NCBI GenBank assembly: GCA_021739625.1
Contig: JAIPBJ010000009.1
Span: 1-64,000, forward strand
Direction: 5' to 3'
Origin: Flavobacteriales bacterium
Lineage (GTDB): Bacteria; Bacteroidota; Bacteroidia; UBA10329
DNA length: 64,000 nucleotides
The notes beneath the pieces were generated by a model, which saw only the letters and a list, made by a program, of their open reading frames with translations, had not been told where the DNA came from and did no database searches. The translations under genes and the position numbers were made by a program. This document shows positions 50,150 through 59,898 of this stretch, piece by piece. The number at the start of each line of letters is the position of its first letter. Positions within the stretch are counted from its first letter, which is position 1.

Positions 50150-50755
50150 ATGCCTCTGGTCGACACGTTGGAAATTCCCGTTGGAAGGGTAGGCCTTTGG
50201 CGCATCGATGGCACCGAGGAGGCGCGCTACGATCTGCAATTCCCTTCTGTGGGCACCAAGGGCACGGTTCATCCCCGCACTTCGCTCCAACGCAAGGCAT
50301 CGCGGCTGCTTCTCGCGCAGATGCTCGGATTCCGCCCCGAACTGGAGAAGGATGCCGATGGCCGGCCCATGCTCACCAACAGCCCTCTCAATGTCTCCGT
50401 ATCGCACACGGACGGTTTCGCGGCCGTGATGCTGGGCCCCGGCCCGGTGTCCGTGGACGTGCAGGCCATAACCCCCCGCATCCTGAAACTCCGCGAACGC
50501 TACTTGAAACCTGAGGAGCAGCGCATGGCCCCGGACATGGACACGGCCACCCTGCTGTGGGCCGCCAAGGAGACGGTCTATAAGTTCTGCGCCACAGAGA
50601 GGCACGATTTCCGTGCACCCATCACCGTCCACCACATTTCAGAGGACACGATGGCCGCAACCCTCCTTGTCGGGGAAGAACTCTCCAGCCTGACCCTCGG
50701 CCACCGCTGGCTTTCAGGCGCGGTGCTGGTGTGGCTCGAATCAGTGCGCTCATAG
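50150..50755 (+). CDS. 4'-phosphopantetheinyl transferase superfamily protein
   Basis: GRPMLTNSPLNVSVSHTDGFAAVMLGPGPVSVDVQAI...LLWAAKETVYKF. Confidence 0.87.
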   Translation: MPLVDTLEIPVGRVGLWRIDGTEEARYDLQFPSVGTKGTVHPRTSLQRKASRLLLAQMLGFRPELEKDADGRPMLTNSPLNVSVSHTDGFAAVMLGPGPVSVDVQAITPRILKLRERYLKPEEQRMAPDMDTATLLWAAKETVYKFCATERHDFRAPITVHHISEDTMAATLLVGEELSSLTLGHRWLSGAVLVWLESVRS

Positions 50756-50827
50756 CCGCAGACCGTGGGCCTTGGTGCGGTCAGAGTGCCACCTGCAATC
50801 TCGCTACGCCCCCTTTCGTCCACAGGT

Positions 50828-51658
50828 TCAGTCACCGATCAGGGCCATGAGGTCCTTCTCGGTCAATACCCGGTGACAGATGTTCATCCCCGCGATCACC
50901 TGCCCTTCGGGCCGGCCGCTCTTGATGAATGCCGCTGTGCGATAGTAATCGTCAGGAACGTGTATGAGGTCTATCTCGATGCCATCGTCCGTCTGTCTTC
51001 CAAAGGCGGTGACCAGTGGCGCCTCGACCGCTATCATTTTGATGACCAGGGCCAGCCGCGTGCGCCCCGACACGTTGGGCCGCGAATAGTGGAGCATGTT
51101 GTTGTGGAACACCACCGCATGCCCCGCCCTCACGCTCAGGTTGTCCATGTGTGCCTTGGCTAGGTCTCCCACCTGCCCATAGGGCGATGGGATGGAGAGC
51201 GCATGGTAGGGATGGGTGTAATGGCGGCTGCTTGGCAGTATGCAGAACTCGCCCCCACTGCCGTCCGCATCAATCAACGGCACCCAGATGCCGATGTGGT
51301 CATTGGGTTCGATGGTCATGGAGGGGTCCAGATGAAGCCCCAGTTCGCTGCCACTGTCACTCTTCTTCACATAATACATGGATATCACCACGCGGTAATT
51401 GTTCATGAGCTGTGCGATACGATGGCCGCAGATGCGCATGATGCCATCATGGAGCGCCCTGCGCACGGCCACCGTGGGCTCCGTCAGGCTGTCGAACTTG
51501 ATTCCGATCGCCTGCTCGTGCACGTGCGCATGGAACAGCCGGTGCAGCTGCACCATCTCCACATCACCGATGAACGGCACAACGCCATAGCCCACCGTGG
51601 CGAGCGATCGCTCCAATGCTGCATCCTCCATCCCTATCCGTCCCTGCTGTATGGTCAT
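50828..51658 (-). CDS. Phytanoyl-CoA dioxygenase (PhyH)-like Fe(II)/2OG oxygenase
   Basis: LGLHLDPSMT (HxD), MLHYSRPNVSGRTR (distal His/Arg). 4-bp overlap with the upstream gene. Confidence 0.83.
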   Translation of the reverse strand: MTIQQGRIGMEDAALERSLATVGYGVVPFIGDVEMVQLHRLFHAHVHEQAIGIKFDSLTEPTVAVRRALHDGIMRICGHRIAQLMNNYRVVISMYYVKKSDSGSELGLHLDPSMTIEPNDHIGIWVPLIDADGSGGEFCILPSSRHYTHPYHALSIPSPYGQVGDLAKAHMDNLSVRAGHAVVFHNNMLHYSRPNVSGRTRLALVIKMIAVEAPLVTAFGRQTDDGIEIDLIHVPDDYYRTAAFIKSGRPEGQVIAGMNICHRVLTEKDLMALIGD

Positions 51659-53328
51659 CGCGCTGCAAAATAAGCCCTTATGCGCTGACCCGAGGCCTCA
51701 AAGGATTCAAAGTCCGCTTCGGGGATGAATCGGATGTCCATGCCATGCACCGTGCTGGCATACCTGCTCAACAGATCGGTGCGGCCATCGGACGAGAGTA
51801 TCATGATGCCCTTCCCCTCGCGGCCCATATAGTCCATGAACTCGGTGAACATTGCCGACCGGCAGCCACAGATGCTGTCGAGCCGTTCACGGTATTGAGG
51901 TATCATGGACAGTTGTCCCTGATCGTAGAGCAGCACCCTGCCCATGGGCCTGTACATGCGGAACACATGCCCGTTCAGGATCTCGCGGGCGTTGGCATCG
52001 AGATAGAGCGTGCGTTCGCCACGATGGCCCTGCACGCGCTCAAGCACAGCGGCCCTCGATGCGGCCTCGCGTCCCAGCGCAGCAGCATCGAAGACCATGC
52101 TGACGACCACTATGGTGCTCACCAAGGCCATGACCCCTACTGCGACCCTGTTTTGCGCAACGAACCGCCCCGCCCCAAAGAACACCATGGTCACAAGGTT
52201 GAAGAGGATGCCTGTCTGCAACATGGGAACGTAATGCCATTTCTCCATCTTGAGGAAATAGGCCAATACCATGATGGTGAGCATTAGAAGGACATTGAAC
52301 ATCAGCACACGTAGCAGGCCAGCCTTGCCGGCCTCGCGGAACGAAAGCCATAGGGCCAGTACCATGATGAGCACAAAGACCCATGTGAGCACCTGGTTGG
52401 TGGCGAACGAGGGGCCGATGATAGAAAGGGCCACCGGGATGAACCGCGCAGAAGTTCCGCCAGCGAACGCTATGGCCTCTGATTTCTGATCCACCAGCCG
52501 CTCAAAAAGAGCGAGGTTCAGTTGGGAGGTGTCGTTGAAGAACGAGTATTTGATGGCTTCCACCTTCACGCTGTCAACCGCATTCTGGCTGTCAACCGGG
52601 GGCTGGAACCGCGAATCGGTGACGTAGAATATGTATGGTTCTATCTGGCTCAGAAAGGGAAGACGGGCATACTCATAAGCGATGGTCAACAGAAACATAG
52701 CGGACATGGTCCCGGGAAGCAACAACGCTTTGAACCTTGGCAATAATGGTCGCGGAGCAACGATGCCGATGAAAAGAAGCGCGATGAATGTGCCGCCCAG
52801 CGCAGAGTCGATGCGGGAGAAATAGCCGGTGATATAGAAGACCGACAACAGGCACACCTTGCCCCATGGTATCGGCCCCTCCTGTTTGGCAGTCAGATGC
52901 CAGATGCCCAGCATGGCGGACGCAGTGGTGAGGAAGCTCACCGATGAACCCGACAACTCGGTGATGACGAAACCGTAGGCCGGCAGCATGAGCAGAGGGA
53001 TGGCCCATGGAGGGATGTTCCGATGTTCAGGTCGCCCTTGCAGCACACCGTCCAGCACGTGGCCGGTCACGGCCAACGACACCAGCAGGCTGAGCCAAAA
53101 GGCCACCCCCATCCATGGCCACATTGGCAAAAGGCCGTGCAGGGGAGCCAGCAGCTTGCCAAGTGGCTCGGCACCATAAAAATAGAACTCGGTCAAAGGG
53201 CCGTTGGTAATGGTTCCGCTGATGAGGATGGCCGCAAATCCCTCATAGAATCCCCACACCGGGTCGGTGAGCAGGGTCAGGAGCAGCAGCACAATGAAAC
53301 TCGCCCCAAGATGTTTTGAAAAACTCAT
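51655..53328 (-). CDS. Polytopic membrane protein (glycosyltransferase-C-like)
   Basis: ~557 aa from MSFSKHLGASF, >10 hydrophobic segments then a soluble C-terminal domain; 4-bp overlaps with both neighbours. Confidence 0.72.
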   Translation of the reverse strand: MSFSKHLGASFIVLLLLTLLTDPVWGFYEGFAAILISGTITNGPLTEFYFYGAEPLGKLLAPLHGLLPMWPWMGVAFWLSLLVSLAVTGHVLDGVLQGRPEHRNIPPWAIPLLMLPAYGFVITELSGSSVSFLTTASAMLGIWHLTAKQEGPIPWGKVCLLSVFYITGYFSRIDSALGGTFIALLFIGIVAPRPLLPRFKALLLPGTMSAMFLLTIAYEYARLPFLSQIEPYIFYVTDSRFQPPVDSQNAVDSVKVEAIKYSFFNDTSQLNLALFERLVDQKSEAIAFAGGTSARFIPVALSIIGPSFATNQVLTWVFVLIMVLALWLSFREAGKAGLLRVLMFNVLLMLTIMVLAYFLKMEKWHYVPMLQTGILFNLVTMVFFGAGRFVAQNRVAVGVMALVSTIVVVSMVFDAAALGREAASRAAVLERVQGHRGERTLYLDANAREILNGHVFRMYRPMGRVLLYDQGQLSMIPQYRERLDSICGCRSAMFTEFMDYMGREGKGIMILSSDGRTDLLSRYASTVHGMDIRFIPEADFESFEASGQRIRAYFAAR

Positions 53329-54881
53329 TCGGCCATGGACGGGATGAGTACCGGAGCCTTGTCTGCGGGCAATATCTGCACACTCTTGCGCTTGATGAGG
53401 TCTGACAGGGCCATCTCGGCACGGCTCTCGGCACGATCGGTCATCAGGTTCCATACGGTGCGGAACAGCCTCCACGGCCTGAACAGATAGTTGGACCCAT
53501 AGAACACCAGCAGATATAGGATGACGTAGATCCGAAGTGCCCGCTCACCGATGTGCTTGTTGTAGAAACGGGTCTTATCGAATGTGTCCACGTAGATGAT
53601 CTGACAGAAGTAGTCGTCATTCTCCAGATCGATGTCGCCCTCATCTACCAGGCGGTTGAACAGCTCGCTGCCCGGATAGGGCGAGAAAACCCCCGGTGCC
53701 ATGTCGTTCACCCCATACCAACTGGCCTTCACCAGAAACCACATGCTCAGCCAGAGGTCCTTGTGGTGTTCGTCCGGAAACCCAAGGATGAAGTTGATCT
53801 TGATGTTCATCTTCTCCTTCGATGAATAGCTGATGGACTCCAGCATGTTGGACAGCGACACCTTCTTCTTGATGAGTCGGACCATCTCTTTGCTGCCGCT
53901 CTCAGGCGCATAGGTGATGTTGCGGCAGCCGCTCTTATACAGGTTATGGGCCACTTCTCGGTCTATGGCCTCGCTGCGGGTGCCGGCAGGGATCTGCCAA
54001 GTGATCTTCAGGTTGCGGGCCATTATCTCTTGGGCAAATTCGAGGATCCATTCCCGCTTGATGATGGCCGTGAGGTCATAGAAGTCGAAGTTGTGAATGC
54101 CGAAACGGTTCACATACGATTCTATCTCATCGGCCACGAGCTGCGGTGAGCGCATGTAGTAGCGCGTGCCCCACATCTGCGGACTGCTGCAGAACGTGCA
54201 CTGGAACGGGCATCCGCGGGTGGCCATCAGCGGCAGCGAGAACGAACCGTGATCCACCCCGTAGGTTATGCCATGGCGGTTGTAATCGTCCAACGGAAAA
54301 AGCTCCCATGCGGGCAGCGGCATGTTGTCCACATCCTTAACTCTGGCCCTTGCTGCCGATTTCGCACAGGTGCCGTCTGCGGCACGGTAGGCGATGCCCG
54401 CCACGTGCTCCAGCGGTGTGCCGTCACGCAGGGCGTTCACCAGAGCTATCACCGTCTCCTCGCCCTCGCCAAGCACACAGGCCTGCAGGTGCTTGGTCTG
54501 TTTGATGCACAGCTCGGGCACAGCAGTGATGTGCTCGCCTCCAGCGATCACCTTGGCTTTGGGAAATGCCTCGCCAACGCAGTCTATGAGCTTGCGGTAG
54601 AACAGCCAGTTGCCACTGAACATCATGGTGAAACCGATGATGTCTGTGCCCGGTGCGATCAGGTGAGCGGTCTGGGCCTCAGTCAGACCATTGATAACGA
54701 TATCATCATTGAAATGCACGAACTGCTTTGGAGCATGCGCAAATGAGTCGATGATCTGCACCGTATGGCCTGCTGCCTTCAACGCACCGGCTATGAACGC
54801 CAAACCCAGCGGGGGCGATGGCTTCAGGCTCACGGTCATGGGCCGCACGATCCTGGAGGGGTTTATCAGACATATCTTCAT
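53325..54881 (-). CDS. B12-binding-type radical SAM protein (copy A)
   Basis: MKICLINPSRIVRPMTVSLKPSPPLGLAFIAGAL; RGCPFQCTFCSSPQMWG (CxxxCxxC); FYGSNYLFRPWR. Confidence 0.9.
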   Translation of the reverse strand: MKICLINPSRIVRPMTVSLKPSPPLGLAFIAGALKAAGHTVQIIDSFAHAPKQFVHFNDDIVINGLTEAQTAHLIAPGTDIIGFTMMFSGNWLFYRKLIDCVGEAFPKAKVIAGGEHITAVPELCIKQTKHLQACVLGEGEETVIALVNALRDGTPLEHVAGIAYRAADGTCAKSAARARVKDVDNMPLPAWELFPLDDYNRHGITYGVDHGSFSLPLMATRGCPFQCTFCSSPQMWGTRYYMRSPQLVADEIESYVNRFGIHNFDFYDLTAIIKREWILEFAQEIMARNLKITWQIPAGTRSEAIDREVAHNLYKSGCRNITYAPESGSKEMVRLIKKKVSLSNMLESISYSSKEKMNIKINFILGFPDEHHKDLWLSMWFLVKASWYGVNDMAPGVFSPYPGSELFNRLVDEGDIDLENDDYFCQIIYVDTFDKTRFYNKHIGERALRIYVILYLLVFYGSNYLFRPWRLFRTVWNLMTDRAESRAEMALSDLIKRKSVQILPADKAPVLIPSMAE

Positions 54882-54968
54882 TACTCCTTTGCTTAGAATG
54901 ATTTGCCCGGTCCGATGACGAATTTGAATCTGGAGAACATTCCTGATCGGTCTGTCCGGACCTACGGG

Positions 54969-54976
54969 CAAATGTA
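54969..54976 (-). promoter_or_regulatory. Candidate -7 element TACATTTG (radical SAM A operon)
   Basis: caaatgta on + strand. Confidence 0.5.
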
Positions 54977-55043
54977 GCCAACCCATTGGCGCGGGTAAAA
55001 CCTTGGCGCAGGTCGCAGGACCACCATCTGTGCAATAAAGCCT

Positions 55044-55051
55044 TAGGTTTG
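55044..55051 (+). promoter_or_regulatory. Candidate -7 element TAGGTTTG (SGNH operon)
   Basis: 20 nt upstream of ATG 55071. Confidence 0.45.
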
Positions 55052-55070
55052 CGTTCCCCTCCCGTCTCCA

Positions 55071-56219
55071 ATGGCATCAAAAAGCCCGTCAGGCCTATCG
55101 TTTGTAAATGTGTCCATTGCGGTGCTGCTCACAGCCGTGCTGGTGGAAGCGGTATTCAGACTTGTAGTGTTCAAGGAGGGTACAATGTACCAGAACCTGC
55201 ACCACGGGCTCATAAACGGAACACCGGGCTATGCCTCGGCCCCGTTTCTCAATTATGTGAACAACCCTAAGCTCAGGAATGACCGGGGCGAGTATCAGGT
55301 GAACACCATGGGCATCCGCTATCCCAACGAGATAGAGATCCCCAAACCCGACAGCACTCTCCGCATTCTCTTCCTTGGCGGCTCCACCACCTTTGGCGAT
55401 GTGGATGACGACTATCCGATGTTCTCCGCCATCATTGAAGACTCGCTGGCCGGAAAGATCCGCTCGATCGACCCGCGTTTCAACAAGGTGGAATGCCTCA
55501 ATGCCGGGGCACACGGCCTCACATCAGCAGAACTGCTCACCCACTATCAGTTCCGTCATCAGTATGTGGAACCAGATCTGGTAGTGGTGCATGCGGGTGC
55601 CAATGACGCCTTCTGCTATTGCGATGTGAACGGGGCCACCTACCAGCCCGACTATCATAACTGTAGAAGGGTTTTCAGAGACATCACCGTGGCCACAGAT
55701 GTGGACAAGGCACTGATGCACTCGCGGGCCGTGGCCTTCGTGCTGATACATCTCAAGTTCAGTGAATATCTTGAGACCACCTTCGAGCACAATCCGTTCT
55801 TCAGCTTCAGGCCGGGCGAGCCGTGGCATCCGCTGGCCAACGATTCACTTCGCTCTGCCAAGTACAATGCTTTCCACAATAACATCAGCGCCATTGTGAA
55901 ACTGGCCTCCATGCGCGAAGCCGATGTGCTGCTTGTGCCTGAGGTGATTGACAGCACCTTCATGCCTGAGCCGTTCAACGAGGTGTTGCCTCGGTCGCTC
56001 AGGATGCATTGCGGCTTTCTCGAAAGCATAGCAGCGCTGGAACCAAACGCCACCTACTGCCATCTGTCCACCGAGCTGTTCACCAAGGACGTGTTCATCA
56101 CCAATGATGACGGGTTGCATGTGAGCGCCAAGGGCGAGGAGCTCAAGGCACAGATGATGGAGGCGGCCATTGTAGAAATACTTCGGAGTAGGAACGAAAA
56201 AGCCACGCATCCCCTCTGA
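55071..56219 (+). CDS. Membrane-anchored SGNH-hydrolase-like protein (copy 1)
   Basis: N-terminal TM; FLGGSTTFGD, VVHAGANDAF, DDGLHVSAKGEE. Confidence 0.83.
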   Translation: MASKSPSGLSFVNVSIAVLLTAVLVEAVFRLVVFKEGTMYQNLHHGLINGTPGYASAPFLNYVNNPKLRNDRGEYQVNTMGIRYPNEIEIPKPDSTLRILFLGGSTTFGDVDDDYPMFSAIIEDSLAGKIRSIDPRFNKVECLNAGAHGLTSAELLTHYQFRHQYVEPDLVVVHAGANDAFCYCDVNGATYQPDYHNCRRVFRDITVATDVDKALMHSRAVAFVLIHLKFSEYLETTFEHNPFFSFRPGEPWHPLANDSLRSAKYNAFHNNISAIVKLASMREADVLLVPEVIDSTFMPEPFNEVLPRSLRMHCGFLESIAALEPNATYCHLSTELFTKDVFITNDDGLHVSAKGEELKAQMMEAAIVEILRSRNEKATHPL

Positions 56220-56220
56220 C

Positions 56221-57351
56221 ATGTCCAAGGCACACCCATGGAAGTGGCCGGTCATCGGGCTGTTCATCCTGTTGTTGGTGGCAGCCATAGAGATTACGGT
56301 ACGACTGGTGGTCTTCAAAGACAGCAGCGCCTACAATGGCGTGCGCAACTATGTGCTTTCCACAGAGAGCTCCCCGCAGTATAGGGCGCAGCCCTTTCTC
56401 AACTACATGAATTTTCCGGGGATGCCCGATCCCGAGGGCGTGTCGCAGATCAACCGGATGGGTCTGCGCCATCGCACTGAGGCCACCCTGCCGAAACCTG
56501 CCGAAAACTACCGGATGCTCTTTCTTGGCGGATCGACCACATTCGGGGAGGTGGACACCCCTGAAGAGGCCTTTCCTGCCATTGTGCAGGAGACCCTCAA
56601 CCATTCGGAAGTGGCGCTCCCTTCAGGGGCACGGACGGTGGAATGTCTGAACGGGGGCATGGGCGCGGCCACATCGGCCGAGATCTTTACCCACTACCTC
56701 ATGCGCTATCGCTACCTCGATGCCGACATGGTGGTGATACACGCAGGCATCAATGACGCATTCGCCTATCCCGCCCTTCCTGGCTATGTCTATCAGCCGG
56801 ATTATCACACCAGCAAGCGGGTGATGCAGGACATGCCCACAGTGACCCCCGCCCTTCGCCTGCTGTGCCGCTCCTTTACGTTGGCGAGCATTCTCATACC
56901 TCACTACTTTCCTATTCAGGTCAATTCAGATTTCACCACCAACGACTTCTTTGATTATCACAACCGCGATCAGTGGCTTGCCTCAGGGAACGTGGCTGCG
57001 CGCGACACCACATACAACGCATTCTACCGCAACCTACAGGCCCTGATAAAACTGTTGAAGGAAGAAGGGAAGGCCGTGCTTCTGGTGACCGAGGTGGTGG
57101 AATACTCCATGATGCCCGTTGAAGCACGCAGCATGCTCGAGGGCGGGATCGAATGGAATGCCGAACTGATGACGAAACTGGCTGCCGAGATGGAGGTGCC
57201 GCTATTGAAGTTGGACAAGGCCGAATTTCCGCCCGACCTGTTCATCGCCAATGACGGCATTCATGTCAATGGCCTTGGCGAACAGAAGAAGGCAGAGCGG
57301 ATTACTGCTGCCATCCGCAGCGCATGGGATGCAAACGTGCCACCGCATTGA
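56221..57351 (+). CDS. Membrane-anchored SGNH-hydrolase-like protein (copy 2)
   Basis: N-terminal TM; FLGGSTTFGE, VIHAGINDAF, NDGIHVNGLGEQ. Confidence 0.83.
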   Translation: MSKAHPWKWPVIGLFILLLVAAIEITVRLVVFKDSSAYNGVRNYVLSTESSPQYRAQPFLNYMNFPGMPDPEGVSQINRMGLRHRTEATLPKPAENYRMLFLGGSTTFGEVDTPEEAFPAIVQETLNHSEVALPSGARTVECLNGGMGAATSAEIFTHYLMRYRYLDADMVVIHAGINDAFAYPALPGYVYQPDYHTSKRVMQDMPTVTPALRLLCRSFTLASILIPHYFPIQVNSDFTTNDFFDYHNRDQWLASGNVAARDTTYNAFYRNLQALIKLLKEEGKAVLLVTEVVEYSMMPVEARSMLEGGIEWNAELMTKLAAEMEVPLLKLDKAEFPPDLFIANDGIHVNGLGEQKKAERITAAIRSAWDANVPPH

Positions 57352-57440
57352 CCGGGCTGGCTGCTATTGCCCACAATCCCTTATTCCGACACCGCATCCA
57401 ATTCCTCCTATGCACTCCAACCCCTCTAAGGTGGTTCATC

Positions 57441-57448
57441 TACATTTG
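57441..57448 (+). promoter_or_regulatory. Candidate -7 element TACATTTG (radical SAM B)
   Basis: Upstream of ATG 57517. Confidence 0.5.
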
Positions 57449-57516
57449 TGTCCCGATGCCCCTTGAATCAAAGTGGGATCAGGACAGATGCTCCATTTAA
57501 AAGCCCATCAACATAT

Positions 57517-59097
57517 ATGAAGGTCTGTCTTATCAAACCTCCTGTTCTCTACAAGGCCGTGTCGGTGTCACTGATGCCTTCGCCTCCGTTGGGACTGGCA
57601 TACATTGCCGGGGCGCTTGTGGCCGCAGGCCACGAGGTGTCGGTGATCGATGCCACTGCTGAAGGTCTGAGCCGATCGGAGCTTTTCGAGGACGGTATCT
57701 ACCTGTTCGGACTCAACGCAAGGGATATCATTGACAGGATGGACCCTGATGCCGAGGTCATCTGCTTCAGCTTCATGTTCACCAACAACTGGCTCTATGA
57801 CAGACATCTGGTGGCGGAGGTGCGCAGGGCCTTTCCACACGCCATCATGGTGGCGGGCGGGGAGCATGCCACTGCAGCACCGGAGTTCTGCCTGCATCAG
57901 GCGCCCGGCCTGGACCATATAGTGCTCGGTGAGGGAGAGGCGACCATCATTGATCTGCTGACCAATTGCAAGAACCCTCAAGATGTGGACGGCATCGTTT
58001 ACAGGGATGGTGATGGCATCAGGGTCAACCGGAAGGGCAGCGTGAAGCGGATCAGCGCCATCGGGAACATTGCCAGGCCCGCATGGGAATTGTTCCCGCT
58101 GTCGAAATACTTTGAGAACGGTGTGGCGTATGGCATCTACAGGGGCAGGACGCTCCCGGTCATGGCCTCGCGCGGCTGCCCTTATGACTGCACCTTCTGT
58201 AGCAGCCCACAGATGTGGGGCAGAACCTACAGCATCAGAGAGCCGGAGGATTTTGTAGATGAGCTTGAGATGCTCAGAAACAACCATGGCGTCACCAACT
58301 TTGAGCTCTATGACCTCACTGCCATAATTCACCGCGAGTGGATCATACGCACCGCCAAGGAGATCATCAGGCGCAACCTGAACATCACCTACCAGATACC
58401 GGCCGGAACCCGTGCGGAGGCCATCGACCTTGAGGTGGCCGAATACCTGTACAGGTCGGGGTGCAAGAACATCACCTATGCCCCAGAGTCAGGCTCGGTC
58501 CGTGTTCTCAAGGACATCAGGAAGAAGGTGAAGCTCGATAGGATGCTCAAGTCCATCAGAGAATCCAACAGGGCGGGGCTCAACATCAAGCTCAACATCA
58601 TCATCGGTTTTCCCGATGAGACGCATCTCGACATCTGGAAGACCATCTGGTTCCTTGTAAAGGCCAGTTGGCACGGGGCGAACGACACCTCCCCGGCCGT
58701 CTTCTCGCCTTATCCCGGATCGCGCATGTTCGATGACCTGCTGAAGAAAGGACAGGTGGACCTCTACGATGACCGATACATCAAGGAGATCATCAACTCC
58801 TATGACCTCTGGCCGGGCAAGGTCTATGCAGAATGTGTGAGCCCCTTCTTTGTACGTTTGTACACCCTTGTCATCATGGCCCTGTTCTACGGTTCAAACT
58901 TTCTGTTCAGGCCGATACGCCTGTTCCACCTGATGCGCAACGTGATGAGCGACCGGCACGAGTCGCGGCTCGAGCTCTTCATTTCCAAGTCGCTCATACG
59001 CGGACGGTCTGTAAGGACAACCCGGTCTGCGGTTCACAGTAGGACGGATTCCGAGACGCGTGTGGCCCCCGTCAGCCCACATCATACCCTACACTAA
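57517..59097 (+). CDS. B12-binding-type radical SAM protein (copy B)
   Basis: MKVCLIKPPVLYKAVSVSLMPSPPLGLAYIAGAL; RGCPYDCTFCSSPQMWG; FYGSNFLFRPIR. Confidence 0.9.
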   Translation: MKVCLIKPPVLYKAVSVSLMPSPPLGLAYIAGALVAAGHEVSVIDATAEGLSRSELFEDGIYLFGLNARDIIDRMDPDAEVICFSFMFTNNWLYDRHLVAEVRRAFPHAIMVAGGEHATAAPEFCLHQAPGLDHIVLGEGEATIIDLLTNCKNPQDVDGIVYRDGDGIRVNRKGSVKRISAIGNIARPAWELFPLSKYFENGVAYGIYRGRTLPVMASRGCPYDCTFCSSPQMWGRTYSIREPEDFVDELEMLRNNHGVTNFELYDLTAIIHREWIIRTAKEIIRRNLNITYQIPAGTRAEAIDLEVAEYLYRSGCKNITYAPESGSVRVLKDIRKKVKLDRMLKSIRESNRAGLNIKLNIIIGFPDETHLDIWKTIWFLVKASWHGANDTSPAVFSPYPGSRMFDDLLKKGQVDLYDDRYIKEIINSYDLWPGKVYAECVSPFFVRLYTLVIMALFYGSNFLFRPIRLFHLMRNVMSDRHESRLELFISKSLIRGRSVRTTRSAVHSRTDSETRVAPVSPHHTLH

Positions 59098-59109
59098 CAG
59101 CTCAACAGC

Positions 59110-59886
59110 ATGCCAGCAGACAGCTATGTTTGGCCAGAGGGCGAGGAGATCGTCTATCTCAGGCCTCCCAAGGAAGAGTACACCGGAAAACTGGAGTACT
59201 TCTACGACCCATCCCTCTTCCCCGAACTGCAACCGCTGGTGGACAACTGGCAGTTGCTGCGCGAAGAGATCGTGGCCCACGAGCGCACCAAAGGCATCAT
59301 GGCCGAGATGGATTCGCATGTGCCTCCCACCAACACCAAAGACCAATGGAGTCACATCTATCTGATGAACTACCTGTGGAAGTTTCACCGCAATCTGAAA
59401 CGGTTCCCGGTCATCACCAGTGTGATTGAGAAGATTCCCAACTGCGTGTATGCCACCATCAGCGTGCTGCCTCCGCACACGGACATCCTGCCCCACTGCG
59501 GCAATAGCAACGGCATTGTACGCGCCCATATTGCGCTCATCATCCCCGCTCCGGCCCCTGTTTGTGCCATAAAGGTGGGCGATGAGATGCACGGCTGGGA
59601 AGAAGGCAAGTTGCTCACCTTCACCATTGTGAACAGACACGAGGCATGGAACCGCTCGGACCACAGGCGCTACATCATGATCATCGACATTGTGCCGGAG
59701 ATGTTCAGGCACCGCACCATGGAGATCTGCGCCAAGAACCTTGGCACCTCCACCTTCAATGTCCTCTACGACAGGTTCAGGTTCATAGGCAAGCTGCCCA
59801 ATGCCGTGCATGAGCTGATGGTGGCATCCTTCAGCATCTTCTGGCGGCTCTATCTGCCCATTCAGCGCAGATTGACTTTTCTCTGA
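59110..59886 (+). CDS. Aspartyl/asparaginyl beta-hydroxylase-like Fe(II)/2OG oxygenase
   Basis: LPPHTDILPHCGNSNGIVRAHIALIIP and TFTIVNRHEAWNRSDHRRYIMIIDI. Confidence 0.83.
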   Translation: MPADSYVWPEGEEIVYLRPPKEEYTGKLEYFYDPSLFPELQPLVDNWQLLREEIVAHERTKGIMAEMDSHVPPTNTKDQWSHIYLMNYLWKFHRNLKRFPVITSVIEKIPNCVYATISVLPPHTDILPHCGNSNGIVRAHIALIIPAPAPVCAIKVGDEMHGWEEGKLLTFTIVNRHEAWNRSDHRRYIMIIDIVPEMFRHRTMEICAKNLGTSTFNVLYDRFRFIGKLPNAVHELMVASFSIFWRLYLPIQRRLTFL

Positions 59887-59898
59887 GAAGGATTCTGC

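Noticed and set aside
50048-50635. N-terminal ~195 aa of the 659-aa minus ORF as part of arginine decarboxylase
   Set aside because: Overlaps the PPTase gene on the other strand; family-like start (LENNYYNLIDQTF) is at 50047.
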